Origin: Halospeciosus flavus
GTDB lineage: Archaea > Halobacteriota > Halobacteria > Halobacteriales > Halobacteriaceae
Length of the DNA: 64,000 nt
Reading direction: 5' to 3'
Assembly: GCF_029814175.1 (NCBI RefSeq)
Contig: NZ_CP122312.1
Span: 3,038,001-3,102,000, forward strand
Shown piece after piece: positions 44,924 through 52,937 of this stretch. The notes beneath the pieces were generated by a model that was given only the letters and a program-made list of their open reading frames with translations, did not search any database and had not been told where the DNA came from. The position numbers and the translations under genes were made by a program. The first letter of the stretch is position 1, and each line of letters starts with the position of its first letter.

Positions 44924-45625
44924 ATGGAGGACGACCGCATCACGACCGGGTGTGACGCGCTCGACGACCTCCTCGGCGGCGGGTTCGAGCGGGGGACGGT
45001 GACCCAGCTCTACGGTCCACCGGGTGCGGGCAAGACGAACGTCGCGCTCTCGGCGAGCGTGGAGGTCGCCGCCGACGAGGGGACCGCCGTCTACGTCGAC
45101 ACCGAGGGCCTCTCCGTCGAACGCTTCCGGCAGGTACTGGAGGCGACCGCCGACGACCCCGCGGCGGCCGCCGAACGCATCGTCGTCTCGGAGGCCCACG
45201 ACTTCGAGGAGCAGGCCGAGGCGGTCCGCGACGTCGCGGAGTTCGCCGAGCGTGCGGACCTCGTCGTCCTCGACAGCGCGACCGGCTTCTACCGACTCGA
45301 ACGCGGCAGCGACACTCGGGGCGGCGACTCCCTCCGTCGCATCGCCGACCAGATCACCCACCTCCTCTCGCTCGCACGCAAACACGACCTCGCCATCGTC
45401 GTCACCAACCAGGTGTACACCGACCCCGACTCGGAGTCGGGTCGCGCGCGCCCGCTCGGCGGCCACACCCTCGAACACTGGACGGGGACGGTCGTCCGAC
45501 TAGAGCGGTTCCGGGGCGACAAGCGCCGCGCCACGCTGGAGAAACACCGCGCGAAACCGACCGGCGACCACGCGCAGTTCGAGATCACCGACGCGGGTAT
45601 CGAGAGCGTCGACGAGCATCGCTGA
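44924..45625 (+). CDS. radB: RadB recombinase paralogue
   Basis: RadB is the short RecA/RadA paralogue of Euryarchaea that assists homologous recombination. The 233-residue protein has ITTGCDALDDLLGGGFERG, Walker A GPPGAGKT at residues 31-38 and Walker B LVVLDSAT near 112. It lacks the RadA N-terminal helix-hairpin-helix domain, as expected. GTG 44909, five codons upstream, is an alternative start, and a CTTTAGG box near 44878-44884 would favour a leaderless start there. Confidence 0.93.
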   Translation: MEDDRITTGCDALDDLLGGGFERGTVTQLYGPPGAGKTNVALSASVEVAADEGTAVYVDTEGLSVERFRQVLEATADDPAAAAERIVVSEAHDFEEQAEAVRDVAEFAERADLVVLDSATGFYRLERGSDTRGGDSLRRIADQITHLLSLARKHDLAIVVTNQVYTDPDSESGRARPLGGHTLEHWTGTVVRLERFRGDKRRATLEKHRAKPTGDHAQFEITDAGIESVDEHR

Positions 45626-45681
45626 GTCGTCCACCGCCCACGACCGGCCGACTTTTCACCGTCACACCCCTACGAACGCGT

Positions 45682-45822
45682 ATGTCCCCACTCGCAGCCC
45701 TCGCGTCGTCGATGCCGCTCGGTCTCGGCCCGGACGTCTGGGTGCTCCTGGGAGCGGCCGGCTGTCTGGGTATCCTCGGCTACATCGGCTACATGTTCTC
45801 GAAACTGATGAACGACGCGTAG
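45682..45822 (+). CDS. 46-residue single-span membrane protein
   Basis: The protein starts MSPLAALASSMPLG and has one membrane segment of about 20 residues (VWVLLGAAGCLGILGYIGYM, residues 19-38) with a short FSKLMNDA tail. It lies 56 bases downstream of radB in the same direction. The coding case rests on a strict start, hydrophobic profile and position, so I hold it as probable only. Confidence 0.5.
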   Translation: MSPLAALASSMPLGLGPDVWVLLGAAGCLGILGYIGYMFSKLMNDA

Positions 45823-45843
45823 ACGCGGTGCTCGTCGAGTGTC

Positions 45844-45891
45844 GAGAGACGTCTATCGCGTACGGGGAACAGTACCCGCGAGGCGTCTCTC
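45844..45891. terminator. Imperfect hairpin between convergent genes
   Basis: GAGAGACG (45844-45851) pairs with CGTCTCTC (45884-45891), and CGCG plus GTAC-type inner pairs extend the stem. It lies between the 46-residue ORF and the 3' end of the CBS gene, where a two-way terminator is expected. Confidence 0.35.
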
Positions 45892-45949
45892 ACGCCAACG
45901 CGGCCCGACGTCGAGAACGACCGCCGCAGGGACGTCGGGAAGTAAGTCC

Positions 45950-47110
45950 CTAGAGTTCGCCGAGTTTGCGGAGGAGCTGTCCGCGGTACTCTTCGTCGGC
46001 GTTGACGCCCTTCAGTTCGAGCGTGTTGCGTTCGAGGAGGTCGAGCGCCTGGTAGAAGGCGTTGTCCCCGCCGTAGCCCTCGCCCGTGCCGGCGACCTGA
46101 CCCTTGTTGGTACGCAGGCGGATCTGACACATGATGAGCGGCGTGCCACGGAGTTTCTCCTTGTGCTGGTGGAACCGGACGTGCGCGTGGCGCACGTGCA
46201 TGTCGCTGTACTTGTCGACGATCTCCTGGATGCCCTCGTGGATGTCCTCACGGGAGAGGGTGTCGAGGAGGTCGATGTCCGTGATCTGGATGTCCATGTG
46301 CTCCTCCTCGGTGTAGGAGAGCGCACGGAGCACGTCGGTCTTGGTGAGGATGCCGCCGACGACGCGGTCGTCGTCCTCGGGCGTGACGACGAGGCCGGCG
46401 TAATCGTTTTCGAGCATCTTGCGGACCGCGCTCTCGACGGTGTCGTCGGGGGAGATGGTCTCGACCGGACTCGACATCACGTCGTACACCGGGAGGTCGA
46501 GCATGCGCTCGATCTCGCCGCGGCGGTCCCCGCGGGTCGTCTTCTGGATGTCGCGGGTGACGAAGTTGACGATGTCGTGGGTCGTCACGACGCCCGTGAG
46601 GAAGCCCTCGTCGTCGACGACCGGGAGCCGCGAGATGCCGTGCTCGCGCAGTCGGTTGATGACCGTCCCGAGGTTGTCGTCCTCGTCGATGGTGACGACG
46701 TTCGCGGTGTAGATCTGCTCGACGGTCAGCGCGTCGAGGTTGTCGAGGACCGCTTCGAGGATGTGGTCCTCCGTGACGATGCCCCAGAGTTCGCCTTCTT
46801 CGAAGACCGGCGCGACCTTCGTCCCGCCCTCGACGAGTTTCCGCGCGACGTCGCGGACGTTCTCGGTTCGCTGGAGTTTGGGCGCGCCGTGGCCCTCGGG
46901 ATTGGTCAGCGAGACCGCGCGCGTATCGTCCTCGATGTGGGAGCTGAGGAGTTGCTTCTGCGTGATGACGCCCTCGTACTCGGCGCCGCCCGCTCGAGTG
47001 ACGATGACCCCTTTGGGGTTCTCCTCTTCGAAGAGGGCACGGACTTTCCCCATCCGTTCCTCGGCGTCGACCTCGACGTAGTCCTGCGTGGCGATATCGG
47101 AGATATCCAT
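45950..47110 (-). CDS. Four-CBS-domain protein with HPF/RaiA-like C-terminus
   Basis: The 386-residue protein has four CBS motifs in tandem (about residues 1-60, 65-125, 128-190 and 207-268), forming two Bateman modules that usually bind adenine nucleotides. The last 110 residues (from HMDIQITDIDLLD near 271) have the strand-helix-strand layout and basic patch HVRFHQHKEKLRG of ribosome-hibernation (HPF/RaiA-like) domains. A ribosome-silencing role controlled by nucleotides is inferred. The ATG at 47110 is used because sequence further upstream does not look coding. Confidence 0.85.
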   Translation of the reverse strand: MDISDIATQDYVEVDAEERMGKVRALFEEENPKGVIVTRAGGAEYEGVITQKQLLSSHIEDDTRAVSLTNPEGHGAPKLQRTENVRDVARKLVEGGTKVAPVFEEGELWGIVTEDHILEAVLDNLDALTVEQIYTANVVTIDEDDNLGTVINRLREHGISRLPVVDDEGFLTGVVTTHDIVNFVTRDIQKTTRGDRRGEIERMLDLPVYDVMSSPVETISPDDTVESAVRKMLENDYAGLVVTPEDDDRVVGGILTKTDVLRALSYTEEEHMDIQITDIDLLDTLSREDIHEGIQEIVDKYSDMHVRHAHVRFHQHKEKLRGTPLIMCQIRLRTNKGQVAGTGEGYGGDNAFYQALDLLERNTLELKGVNADEEYRGQLLRKLGEL

Positions 47111-47219
47111 AGGCTCTACTTCGGAGCGAGGTTCGCACGTGCCTTGAAGGTTGTTGCAGAGACACCCACACGACCGGCCAATCGCAACCGATATTCGCCT
47201 CGGCGTGGTACTCCAACCC

Positions 47220-47327
47220 ATGGGAGACCCGGCCTGCTACCGCGACTACTGTCCCGAGTGTGACCTCGAAGTCACCATCGTCGACGGCGAGTGTCCCGAG
47301 TGCGGGGCCGACCTCTCCGAGACGTAG
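47220..47327 (+). CDS. 35-residue zinc micro-protein
   Basis: The protein has CPEC and CPECG pairs (CPECDLEV near residue 11 and CPECGADL near residue 25) and an extra Cys near residue 6. Two CPxC knuckles can bind one zinc as a rubredoxin-like fold. It starts 109 bases before and divergent from the CBS gene. Proteins of this type are common in haloarchaea, and their roles are mostly regulatory where known. Confidence 0.6.
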   Translation: MGDPACYRDYCPECDLEVTIVDGECPECGADLSET

Positions 47328-47381
47328 CCGCTCGCACGAGTCGTGTGAACACGAAGCGAAAACACTTTTTCACTGCACGGT

Positions 47382-47395
47382 TTAGGTGCGCCTAA
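47382..47395. promoter_or_regulatory. TTAGG-N4-CCTAA operator-like dyad
   Basis: TTAGG (47382-47386) and CCTAA (47391-47395) flank TGCG and end one base before an ATG at 47397. The pattern resembles DtxR/IdeR-type iron-dependent operators (TTAGGTTAGCCTAA-like). An AACACTTTTTC stretch at 47361-47371 could be the TATA box, so a bound repressor would cover the predicted start site. Confidence 0.5.
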
Positions 47396-47396
47396 G

Positions 47397-47501
47397 ATGC
47401 GCGACGACAGACCCACGCGTCGACGGTCGACCCTCTGGAGCGGAATCTTCCTCGGACTCTTCAGCGGTCGCGGCACCGCCGAGGACGACGGCCGCGAGTA
47501 G
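47397..47501 (+). CDS. 34-residue basic ORF under the TTAGG/CCTAA dyad
   Basis: The predicted peptide has an Arg-rich N-terminus (MRDDRPTRRRS), a hydrophobic middle (LWSGIFLGLFSG, residues 13-24) and an acidic end (AEDDGRE). This basic-hydrophobic-acidic layout could make a membrane-associated peptide. Its ATG sits directly behind the dyad and at leaderless distance from a TATA-like stretch. No family is recognised and no homologue can be checked here. Confidence 0.4.
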   Translation: MRDDRPTRRRSTLWSGIFLGLFSGRGTAEDDGRE

Positions 47502-47626
47502 GACGCACCGAGACGGTCTCGACGGTCGAGGAGATTTCGCTACGACGGAGCGATTCGGTGGCACTCACGCCGCCGCGGGTAGTGGATGCGAAGCGCCTCG
47601 TGGAGCTATTCGGTGTAGGAGTAGTC

Positions 47627-47876
47627 GGTCGGGGCAGATTCAACCCCAGCCACTCCGCTCGCTTCGCTCCCGAGTTCGAACTGCCCTTCTGCACGAGCTC
47701 GCCTCTCACGAGAGTAGTCGACGCAAAAGTTAGTTGGTCGGGGCGGATTTGAACCCCACTCACAAATCAGAGATTTGCTCGCTGGTTCAGAATCCGCCGA
47801 CCACACGACGAACGGACGTCTCACTGTCGTTCGTCGTTGCGGTTCGTCAGAAGTGGGTCGGGGCGGATTTGAACCG
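47627..47876 (-). repeat. Three tRNA-Val 3'-tail fragments
   Basis: Pieces of the tRNA-Val T-arm and acceptor 3' side occur, in tRNA orientation, at 47627-47647 (one base missing and one changed), 47736-47757 and 47855-47876. Their starts and the two complete genes are spaced 109, 119, 123 and 105 bases apart. None has a 5' half, so they are not full tRNA genes. An inverted copy (GGTTCAGAATCCGCCGACC, 47783-47801) faces the middle fragment. The flanking CGCAAAAGTTAGT is shared by the middle fragment and the nearer full gene. Confidence 0.8.
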
Positions 47877-47976
47877 TGCCGAGACGTGCTCACTCCGTTG
47901 CGCGCGACTCGTCGGGTTCGAACCGCCCCTCCACGCGAATTCACGCCTCACGAAAGCAGTTCGGCGCAAAAGTTAG

Positions 47977-48051
47977 TGGGTCGGGGCGGATTTGAACCGC
48001 CGGCCTCCTCCATGTCAAGGAGGTGTCATAGCCAGACTAGACCACCGACCC
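47977..48051 (-). tRNA. tRNA-Val (GAC), copy 2
   Basis: On the minus strand GGGTCGG pairs with CCGACCC as the acceptor stem, with discriminator A from position 47977. The anticodon stem CCTCC/GGAGG encloses TTGACAT, giving anticodon GAC. The T-arm reads GCGGTTCAAATCCGC. The extra D-arm base makes a 75-base gene. Confidence 0.95.
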
Positions 48052-48081
48052 GGGCGAACTCGTCGCGACGTGGAAACCTGA

Positions 48082-48156
48082 TGGGTCGGGGCGGATTTGA
48101 ACCGCCGGCCTCCTCCATGTCAAGGAGGTGTCATAGCCAGACTAGACCACCGACCC
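48082..48156 (-). tRNA. tRNA-Val (GAC), copy 1
   Basis: The gene is identical over its 75 bases to the copy at 47977-48051. It is the upstream copy of the tandem pair with a 30-base spacer. The region upstream, up to the trpD leader, contains no further tRNA. Confidence 0.95.
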
Positions 48157-48318
48157 GCACTGGCTTCCACTCGCGAACGCATTACTCCGTAGCCGGCGGG
48201 TACAATTGAAGGTTTCGAATCGCCGGTCGCTCGACCACCGCTGAACGGGCTTCCGTCCGGAGTCGTGTGGGGTCCGGGCGCCGACGGCGTGCTACCAGCT
48301 CGCACGTCCGCGACAGAG

Positions 48319-48343
48319 TTAAGTTATTGTACAGACTTGTACA
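48319..48343 (+). promoter_or_regulatory. trp operon promoter with two TRP-box-like sites
   Basis: A TATA-like TTAAGTTATT begins at 48319. Two TGTACA hexamers follow at 48328-48333 and 48338-48343, 10 bases apart centre to centre, so they face the same side of the helix. TGTACA is the established binding site of the archaeal tryptophan repressor TrpY. The trpD ATG is at 48377. No trpY-like gene is in the window. Confidence 0.6.
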
Positions 48344-48376
48344 TCGTAAGCCACAACCGAACATCGGTGGTCCATC

Positions 48377-49405
48377 ATGCAGGAATACATCGAACGCGTA
48401 ACCGACGGCGAGGACCTGACGCTCGAAGAGGCACGGGAAGCGGCGACCGCCGTCTTCGACGGCGCGACCGAGGCGCAGATCGGTGCGCTCCTCGCCGCGC
48501 TCCGCGCGAAGGGCGAGACCGAGACCGAGATCGCCGGCTTCGCGCAGGGGATGCGCGACGCCGCGCGCACCATCGACCCCGACCGTAGCCCACTCGTGGA
48601 CACCTGCGGGACCGGCGGCGACGACTACAACACCATCAACGTCTCCACGACGAGCGCCATCGTCGCGGCCGGCGCGGGCGTCCCGGTCGCCAAGCACGGC
48701 AACTACTCGGTGTCGTCCTCTTCGGGGAGCGCCGACGTGCTGGAGGTCGCCGGCGCCGACGTCGAGGCCGAACCGCCGAAGGTCGAAGCGGAGATCGAGC
48801 GCGACGGCATCGGCTTCATGCTCGCACCGGTCTTCCACCCCGCGATGAAGGCCGTCATCGGCCCGCGCAAGGAACTCGGCATGCGAACCGTCTTCAACGT
48901 CCTCGGCCCGCTCACGAACCCCGCCGGTGCGGACGCCCAGATCGTCGGCGTCTACGACCCCGACCTCGTCCCGGTCCTCGCGCGCGCCCTCGCACACATG
49001 GACGTCGAGCGCGCCCTCGTCGTCCACGGCTCCGGCCTCGACGAGATCACCATCCACGACGAGACGGTCGTCGCCGAAGTGACCGGCGACGAGATCGAGG
49101 AGTACACCCTCACGCCCGAGGACATCGGTCTCGAGCGCGCCGACATCGCCGAGGTGGCGGGCGGCGAACCCGAAGAGAACGCCCGCGACCTCCGCGGCAT
49201 CGTCGAGGGTGACGTGACCGGCCCGAAACGCGACATCATCCTCGCGAACGCGGGCGCGGCCATCTACGTCGCCGGCGAGGCCGACTCCATCGAGGCGGGT
49301 GCCGAGCGCGCCCGCGAGGCCATCGAGTCCGGCGCCGCCGCGGCCAAGTTCCAGGCGCTGGCCGGCGAGGAGAACCCCGAAATCGGCGTCGTGGACGACA
49401 ACTGA
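48377..49405 (+). CDS. trpD: Anthranilate phosphoribosyltransferase
   Basis: TrpD joins anthranilate and PRPP to make phosphoribosylanthranilate. The 342-residue protein has the PRPP-binding glycine motif DTCGTGGDDYNTINVST near residue 75 and the KHGNYSVSSSSGSADVLE block near residue 106. It is the first gene of the trpDFEG operon and overlaps trpF by one base (TGATGG). Confidence 0.97.
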   Translation: MQEYIERVTDGEDLTLEEAREAATAVFDGATEAQIGALLAALRAKGETETEIAGFAQGMRDAARTIDPDRSPLVDTCGTGGDDYNTINVSTTSAIVAAGAGVPVAKHGNYSVSSSSGSADVLEVAGADVEAEPPKVEAEIERDGIGFMLAPVFHPAMKAVIGPRKELGMRTVFNVLGPLTNPAGADAQIVGVYDPDLVPVLARALAHMDVERALVVHGSGLDEITIHDETVVAEVTGDEIEEYTLTPEDIGLERADIAEVAGGEPEENARDLRGIVEGDVTGPKRDIILANAGAAIYVAGEADSIEAGAERAREAIESGAAAAKFQALAGEENPEIGVVDDN

Positions 49406-50064
49406 TGGCGCGCGCGAAAATCTGCGGACTCACCCGCGAGGCAGACGTCGCGGCCGCCGTCGACGCCGGTGCGGACGCCCTCGGCTTCCTCGTCGACGTC
49501 CCCGTCGACTCGCCACGCGAAATCTCGCCCGCGCGGGCGGCCGACCTCGTCGACGCCGTCCCGCCGTTCGTCACCACCGTCCTCGTGACGATGCCCGAGA
49601 CGCCCGAGCGCGCAGTCGACCTCGTCGAACGGACGGGCGTCGACGCCGTTCAGGTCCACGGCGACTTCGCCGCCACCGACCTCGCGAGCCTCGTCGCCCG
49701 TGTCGAGGCGCGCGTCCTCAAAACCGTCGACGCGGCCAACCCCGAACGCGCCCGCCGCTACAACGGCATCGCCGACGCCCTGCTCGTCGACTCCACCGAC
49801 GCCTCGGGCGCGGGCGGCACGGGCCGTACCCACGACTGGGACGTGACCGCCGACCTCGTTCGCGAGGTCGACGCGCCGGTCGTCCTCGCCGGCGGCCTCA
49901 CCGCCGAGAACGTCGCCGAGGCCGTCCGCACGGTCGACCCGTTCGCCGTCGACGTCGCGTCGGGCGTGGAGTCCGAGGGCGGCGTGAAAGACCACACCGC
50001 CGTCCGGCAGTTCGTCTCGCGGGCGGCACACCCCGAGGACCCACACGAGGTGAGCCAGGTATGA
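49405..50064 (+). CDS. trpF: Phosphoribosylanthranilate isomerase
   Basis: TrpF isomerises phosphoribosylanthranilate to the carboxyphenylamino-deoxyribulose phosphate. The 219-residue TIM barrel has the catalytic Cys in ARAKICGLTRE at residue 7 and the acid in VLAGGLTAENV near residue 156. It overlaps trpE by ATGA. Confidence 0.96.
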   Translation: MARAKICGLTREADVAAAVDAGADALGFLVDVPVDSPREISPARAADLVDAVPPFVTTVLVTMPETPERAVDLVERTGVDAVQVHGDFAATDLASLVARVEARVLKTVDAANPERARRYNGIADALLVDSTDASGAGGTGRTHDWDVTADLVREVDAPVVLAGGLTAENVAEAVRTVDPFAVDVASGVESEGGVKDHTAVRQFVSRAAHPEDPHEVSQV

Positions 50065-51698
50065 TGGACCGCGACACCTTCCGCGAACACGCCGAGTCGA
50101 CCGACGGACCGGCCGTCCTCCGCGTCGAGGCAACCGTCGACGTCCCCGTCTCGCCGCTGGCCGCGTACGCCGCGCTGGCCGACGGCGAGCACTCCTTCCT
50201 GCTGGAGAGCGCGCACAAGACCGCCGCGAGCGACCCCGCCGGCGCCTTCCGGCCCGCCACCGAGGCCGAAGAGCGCCACGCCCGCTTCTCCTTCGTCGGC
50301 TACGACCCCGACGCGCTCGTCACCGTCGACGGCGACGGGACGTCGGTCGAACGCCTCGCGGACACCCGCGCCGCACGTGCCGCCACGTCGGGCGACGCGA
50401 CCGGCGGCGACGAGAGCGACGTCCTCGACGCCCTCCGCAGTGCGCTCCCCGACGCCGAGCGGCGCGGCTTCCCCGAACACGACCGTCAACTCCTCGACGG
50501 CGGCCTCGTCGGCTTCCTCGCCTACGACGCCGTCTACGACCTCTGGCTCGAAGAGGTGGGCGTCGAACGCCCCGACACGCCGCTCCCCGACGCGCAGTTC
50601 GTCCTCAACACGAAGACGCTCGTCTTCGACAGCAGCGAGGACGCCGTCACGCTCGTCCAGACGCCCGTCGTCGCTCCCGAAGACGACCCCGACGCGGTCT
50701 ACGACGACCTCCGCGAGGAGATCGAGCGCGTCCGGTCGACGCTCCTCGACGCCGCGGAACCCGACACCGACGGCTTCGAGAAGGTCGCCGAGCGCGCCGG
50801 CCCGAAAGACGAGTACGAGGACGCCGTCCGCACCGCCAAGCAGGCGGTCCTCGACGGCGAGATCTACCAGGGCGTCATCTCGCGGACGCGCGAACTGGAG
50901 GGGGACCTCGACCCGCTCGGCCTCTACGAGTCGCTGCGCGAGGTGAACCCCTCGCCGTACATGTACGTCCTCCGTAACGGCGACCGCACCGTGGTCGGCG
51001 CCTCGCCCGAGACCCTCGTCTCGGTCCGGGGGACGGAGGTGCTCAACAACCCCATCGCGGGAACCTGTCCGCGTGGGAGTAGCCCGGTCGAGGACCGCCG
51101 ACTCGCGGGCGAGATGCTCGCCGACGAGAAGGAACGCGCCGAGCACACGATGCTCGTCGACCTCTCACGCAACGACGTCCGGCGCGTCTCCGAACCAGGG
51201 AGCGTCCGCGTCCCGGAGTTCATGCGCGTGCTGAAGTACAGCCACGTCCAGCACATCGAGTCGACGGTCACGGGTACGCTCGCCGACGAGTACGACGCCT
51301 TCGACGCCGTGCGTGCCTCGTTCCCCGCGGGCACCCTCTCGGGCGCGCCGAAGGTCCGCGCGATGGAACTCATCGACGACCTCGAACGCACACCCAGGGG
51401 GATCTACGGCGGCGGCGTCGGCTACTTCTCGTGGACGGGCGACGCCGACTTCGCCATCGTGATTCGGACCGCGACGGTCGAGCACGCGGCGCCGCGCACC
51501 GCGGGACGAGCGAGCGGCGACAGCCGCGAGCAGGGCGAGTACGATACCGTTCGCGTCCGCGCGGGTGCGGGCGTCGTCGCCGACTCCGACCCCGAGTCCG
51601 AGTACGAGGAGACCGAGAAGAAGATGGGTGGTGTCCTCGACGCACTCGAACGCATCACCCACGACGAGGCCACCGAGGCCACGGAGGTAGAGCAATGA
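50061..51698 (+). CDS. trpE: Anthranilate synthase component I
   Basis: TrpE converts chorismate to anthranilate with ammonia from TrpG. The 545-residue protein has the feedback-sensitive N-terminal LLESAHKT region near residue 48 (the tryptophan-binding LxxS motif) and the C-terminal chorismate-binding core, with EVNPSPYMYVL near residue 295, GASPETLVSV near 314, PIAGTCPRG near 332 and GTLSGAPKVRAMELI near 425. The ATG is the one overlapping trpF. Confidence 0.97.
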   Translation: MMDRDTFREHAESTDGPAVLRVEATVDVPVSPLAAYAALADGEHSFLLESAHKTAASDPAGAFRPATEAEERHARFSFVGYDPDALVTVDGDGTSVERLADTRAARAATSGDATGGDESDVLDALRSALPDAERRGFPEHDRQLLDGGLVGFLAYDAVYDLWLEEVGVERPDTPLPDAQFVLNTKTLVFDSSEDAVTLVQTPVVAPEDDPDAVYDDLREEIERVRSTLLDAAEPDTDGFEKVAERAGPKDEYEDAVRTAKQAVLDGEIYQGVISRTRELEGDLDPLGLYESLREVNPSPYMYVLRNGDRTVVGASPETLVSVRGTEVLNNPIAGTCPRGSSPVEDRRLAGEMLADEKERAEHTMLVDLSRNDVRRVSEPGSVRVPEFMRVLKYSHVQHIESTVTGTLADEYDAFDAVRASFPAGTLSGAPKVRAMELIDDLERTPRGIYGGGVGYFSWTGDADFAIVIRTATVEHAAPRTAGRASGDSREQGEYDTVRVRAGAGVVADSDPESEYEETEKKMGGVLDALERITHDEATEATEVEQ

Positions 51699-52285
51699 CC
51701 GTCACGTTCGTCGACAACTTCGACTCGTTCACGTACAACCTCGTCGAGTACGTCTCCGAACAGGGCCACGAGACGGACGTGCTGAAGAACACGGCGTCAC
51801 TCGACGAGATCCGGGCCACCGACCCCGACGCCATCGTCGTCAGTCCGGGACCGGGCCACCCGAAGAACGACCGGGACGTCGGCGTCACCCGCGACGTCCT
51901 CCACGAACTCAGCCCCGAGGTCCCGACACTCGGCGTCTGTCTCGGCATGGAGGCCGCCGTCTACGAGTTCGGCGGCACCGTCGGCCACGCACCCGAACCG
52001 GTCCACGGGAAGGCCTACCCGGTCGACCACGACGGCGAGGGCGTCTACGCCGGCCTCCCGCAGGGCTTCCAGGCCGGTCGCTACCACTCGCTGATTTGCA
52101 CGGAGATCCCCGACTGCTTCGACGTCACGGCGACGACAGAACACGAGGACTCCGACGGTAGCGTCGAACTGGCAATGGGCGTCCGCCACGAAGAGTACCC
52201 CCTGGAGTGCGTCCAGTTTCACCCCGAGAGCGTCCTGACGGCGGTCGGCCACGACGTCGTCGGAAACTTCCTTGCAGGCGTCTGA
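51695..52285 (+). CDS. trpG: Anthranilate synthase component II (glutamine amidotransferase)
   Basis: TrpG releases ammonia from glutamine for TrpE. The 196-residue protein has the oxyanion motif SPGPGHP near residue 49, nucleophile Cys in GVCLGMEA near residue 78 and the catalytic His/Glu in VQFHPESV near residue 173. It overlaps the TrpE stop by ATGA and ends the operon. Confidence 0.97.
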   Translation: MTVTFVDNFDSFTYNLVEYVSEQGHETDVLKNTASLDEIRATDPDAIVVSPGPGHPKNDRDVGVTRDVLHELSPEVPTLGVCLGMEAAVYEFGGTVGHAPEPVHGKAYPVDHDGEGVYAGLPQGFQAGRYHSLICTEIPDCFDVTATTEHEDSDGSVELAMGVRHEEYPLECVQFHPESVLTAVGHDVVGNFLAGV

Positions 52286-52339
52286 GCGTCCGCGAAGTGC
52301 ACCTCAACGTTCTTCCCCGCGGCGGTCCACGCTCACGGC

Positions 52340-52648
52340 GTGAACGAATCGACCGTCGCCGGACTCGTCCTCCTCGTGACCGGTCTCCTCGTCGCTGGAC
52401 TCGGCTTCCTCGTCAGATACCGCGGGCGGACCGACCTCCTCACCGCATTCTCGCAGCGCGCGGCCGACGACCCCGCCGCGTTCGGCCGTGTCACGGGATT
52501 GCTCGCCATCCTCTACGGCGCGTTCGTCGCGGCCGTCGGCGTGGCGACCGCCGTCCTCCAACTCTCGGAGTCGGCGACCGGCGGCCCAGTCGTCGCGGTG
52601 ACGGTGGTAGTCGCGCTGCTCTTCGCGTACGCACACTGGCGGTACTGA
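52340..52648 (+). CDS. Three-helix membrane protein
   Basis: A 102-residue protein starting with GTG 52340 (MNESTVAGLVLLVTG). Three membrane segments lie at about residues 6-26, 49-70 and 79-97. Between the first two is a soluble loop with RYRGRTDLLTAF. It lies 54 bases after trpG and may be read through from it. The fold is similar to DUF3784-like small proteins, but I do not assert a family. Confidence 0.55.
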   Translation: MNESTVAGLVLLVTGLLVAGLGFLVRYRGRTDLLTAFSQRAADDPAAFGRVTGLLAILYGAFVAAVGVATAVLQLSESATGGPVVAVTVVVALLFAYAHWRY

Positions 52649-52680
52649 GGAGGAGAGTCGAGAGCCGGTCGGGTCGCGCG

Positions 52681-52893
52681 CTACGGCAGGAAGTTGCTCA
52701 CGAGCCAGAGGAGGCCGATGACGACGGCCGCGATGGTGACGATCTTCCACGCGACGCTCAAGATGAAGCGCCCGACGAAGATGACGACGCCGATGGCGAC
52801 GACCGCGATCAGCAGCCGCGTGAGGTCGAACCCCGCGAGTTGCAGGGGTTGGAGGGCGAGCGCCGGCGCGAGCGTCGAGAGTGTCGCGAGCAT
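52681..52893 (-). CDS. 70-residue membrane protein
   Basis: The protein has a hydrophobic N-terminal stretch, a long membrane segment LLIAVVAIGVVIFVGRFILS at about residues 27-46 and a second one at about 49-68 (KIVTIAAVVIGLLWLV). It ends NFLP. It converges with the previous gene. It may be an accessory or small stress protein. Confidence 0.5.
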   Translation of the reverse strand: MLATLSTLAPALALQPLQLAGFDLTRLLIAVVAIGVVIFVGRFILSVAWKIVTIAAVVIGLLWLVSNFLP

Positions 52894-52937
52894 ACCGAAC
52901 GCGACGGCCGGAACCGACTAAAGAATGGGGGCCGGCT

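Noticed and set aside
47640..47720. Complete tRNA genes inside the tail array
   Set aside because: None of the three fragments has a D-arm, anticodon stem or matching 5' acceptor strand.
47627..47876. CRISPR-like array near tRNA-Val
   Set aside because: The repeats are tRNA tails about 20 bases long with unequal spacers and no cas genes, so it is not a CRISPR locus.
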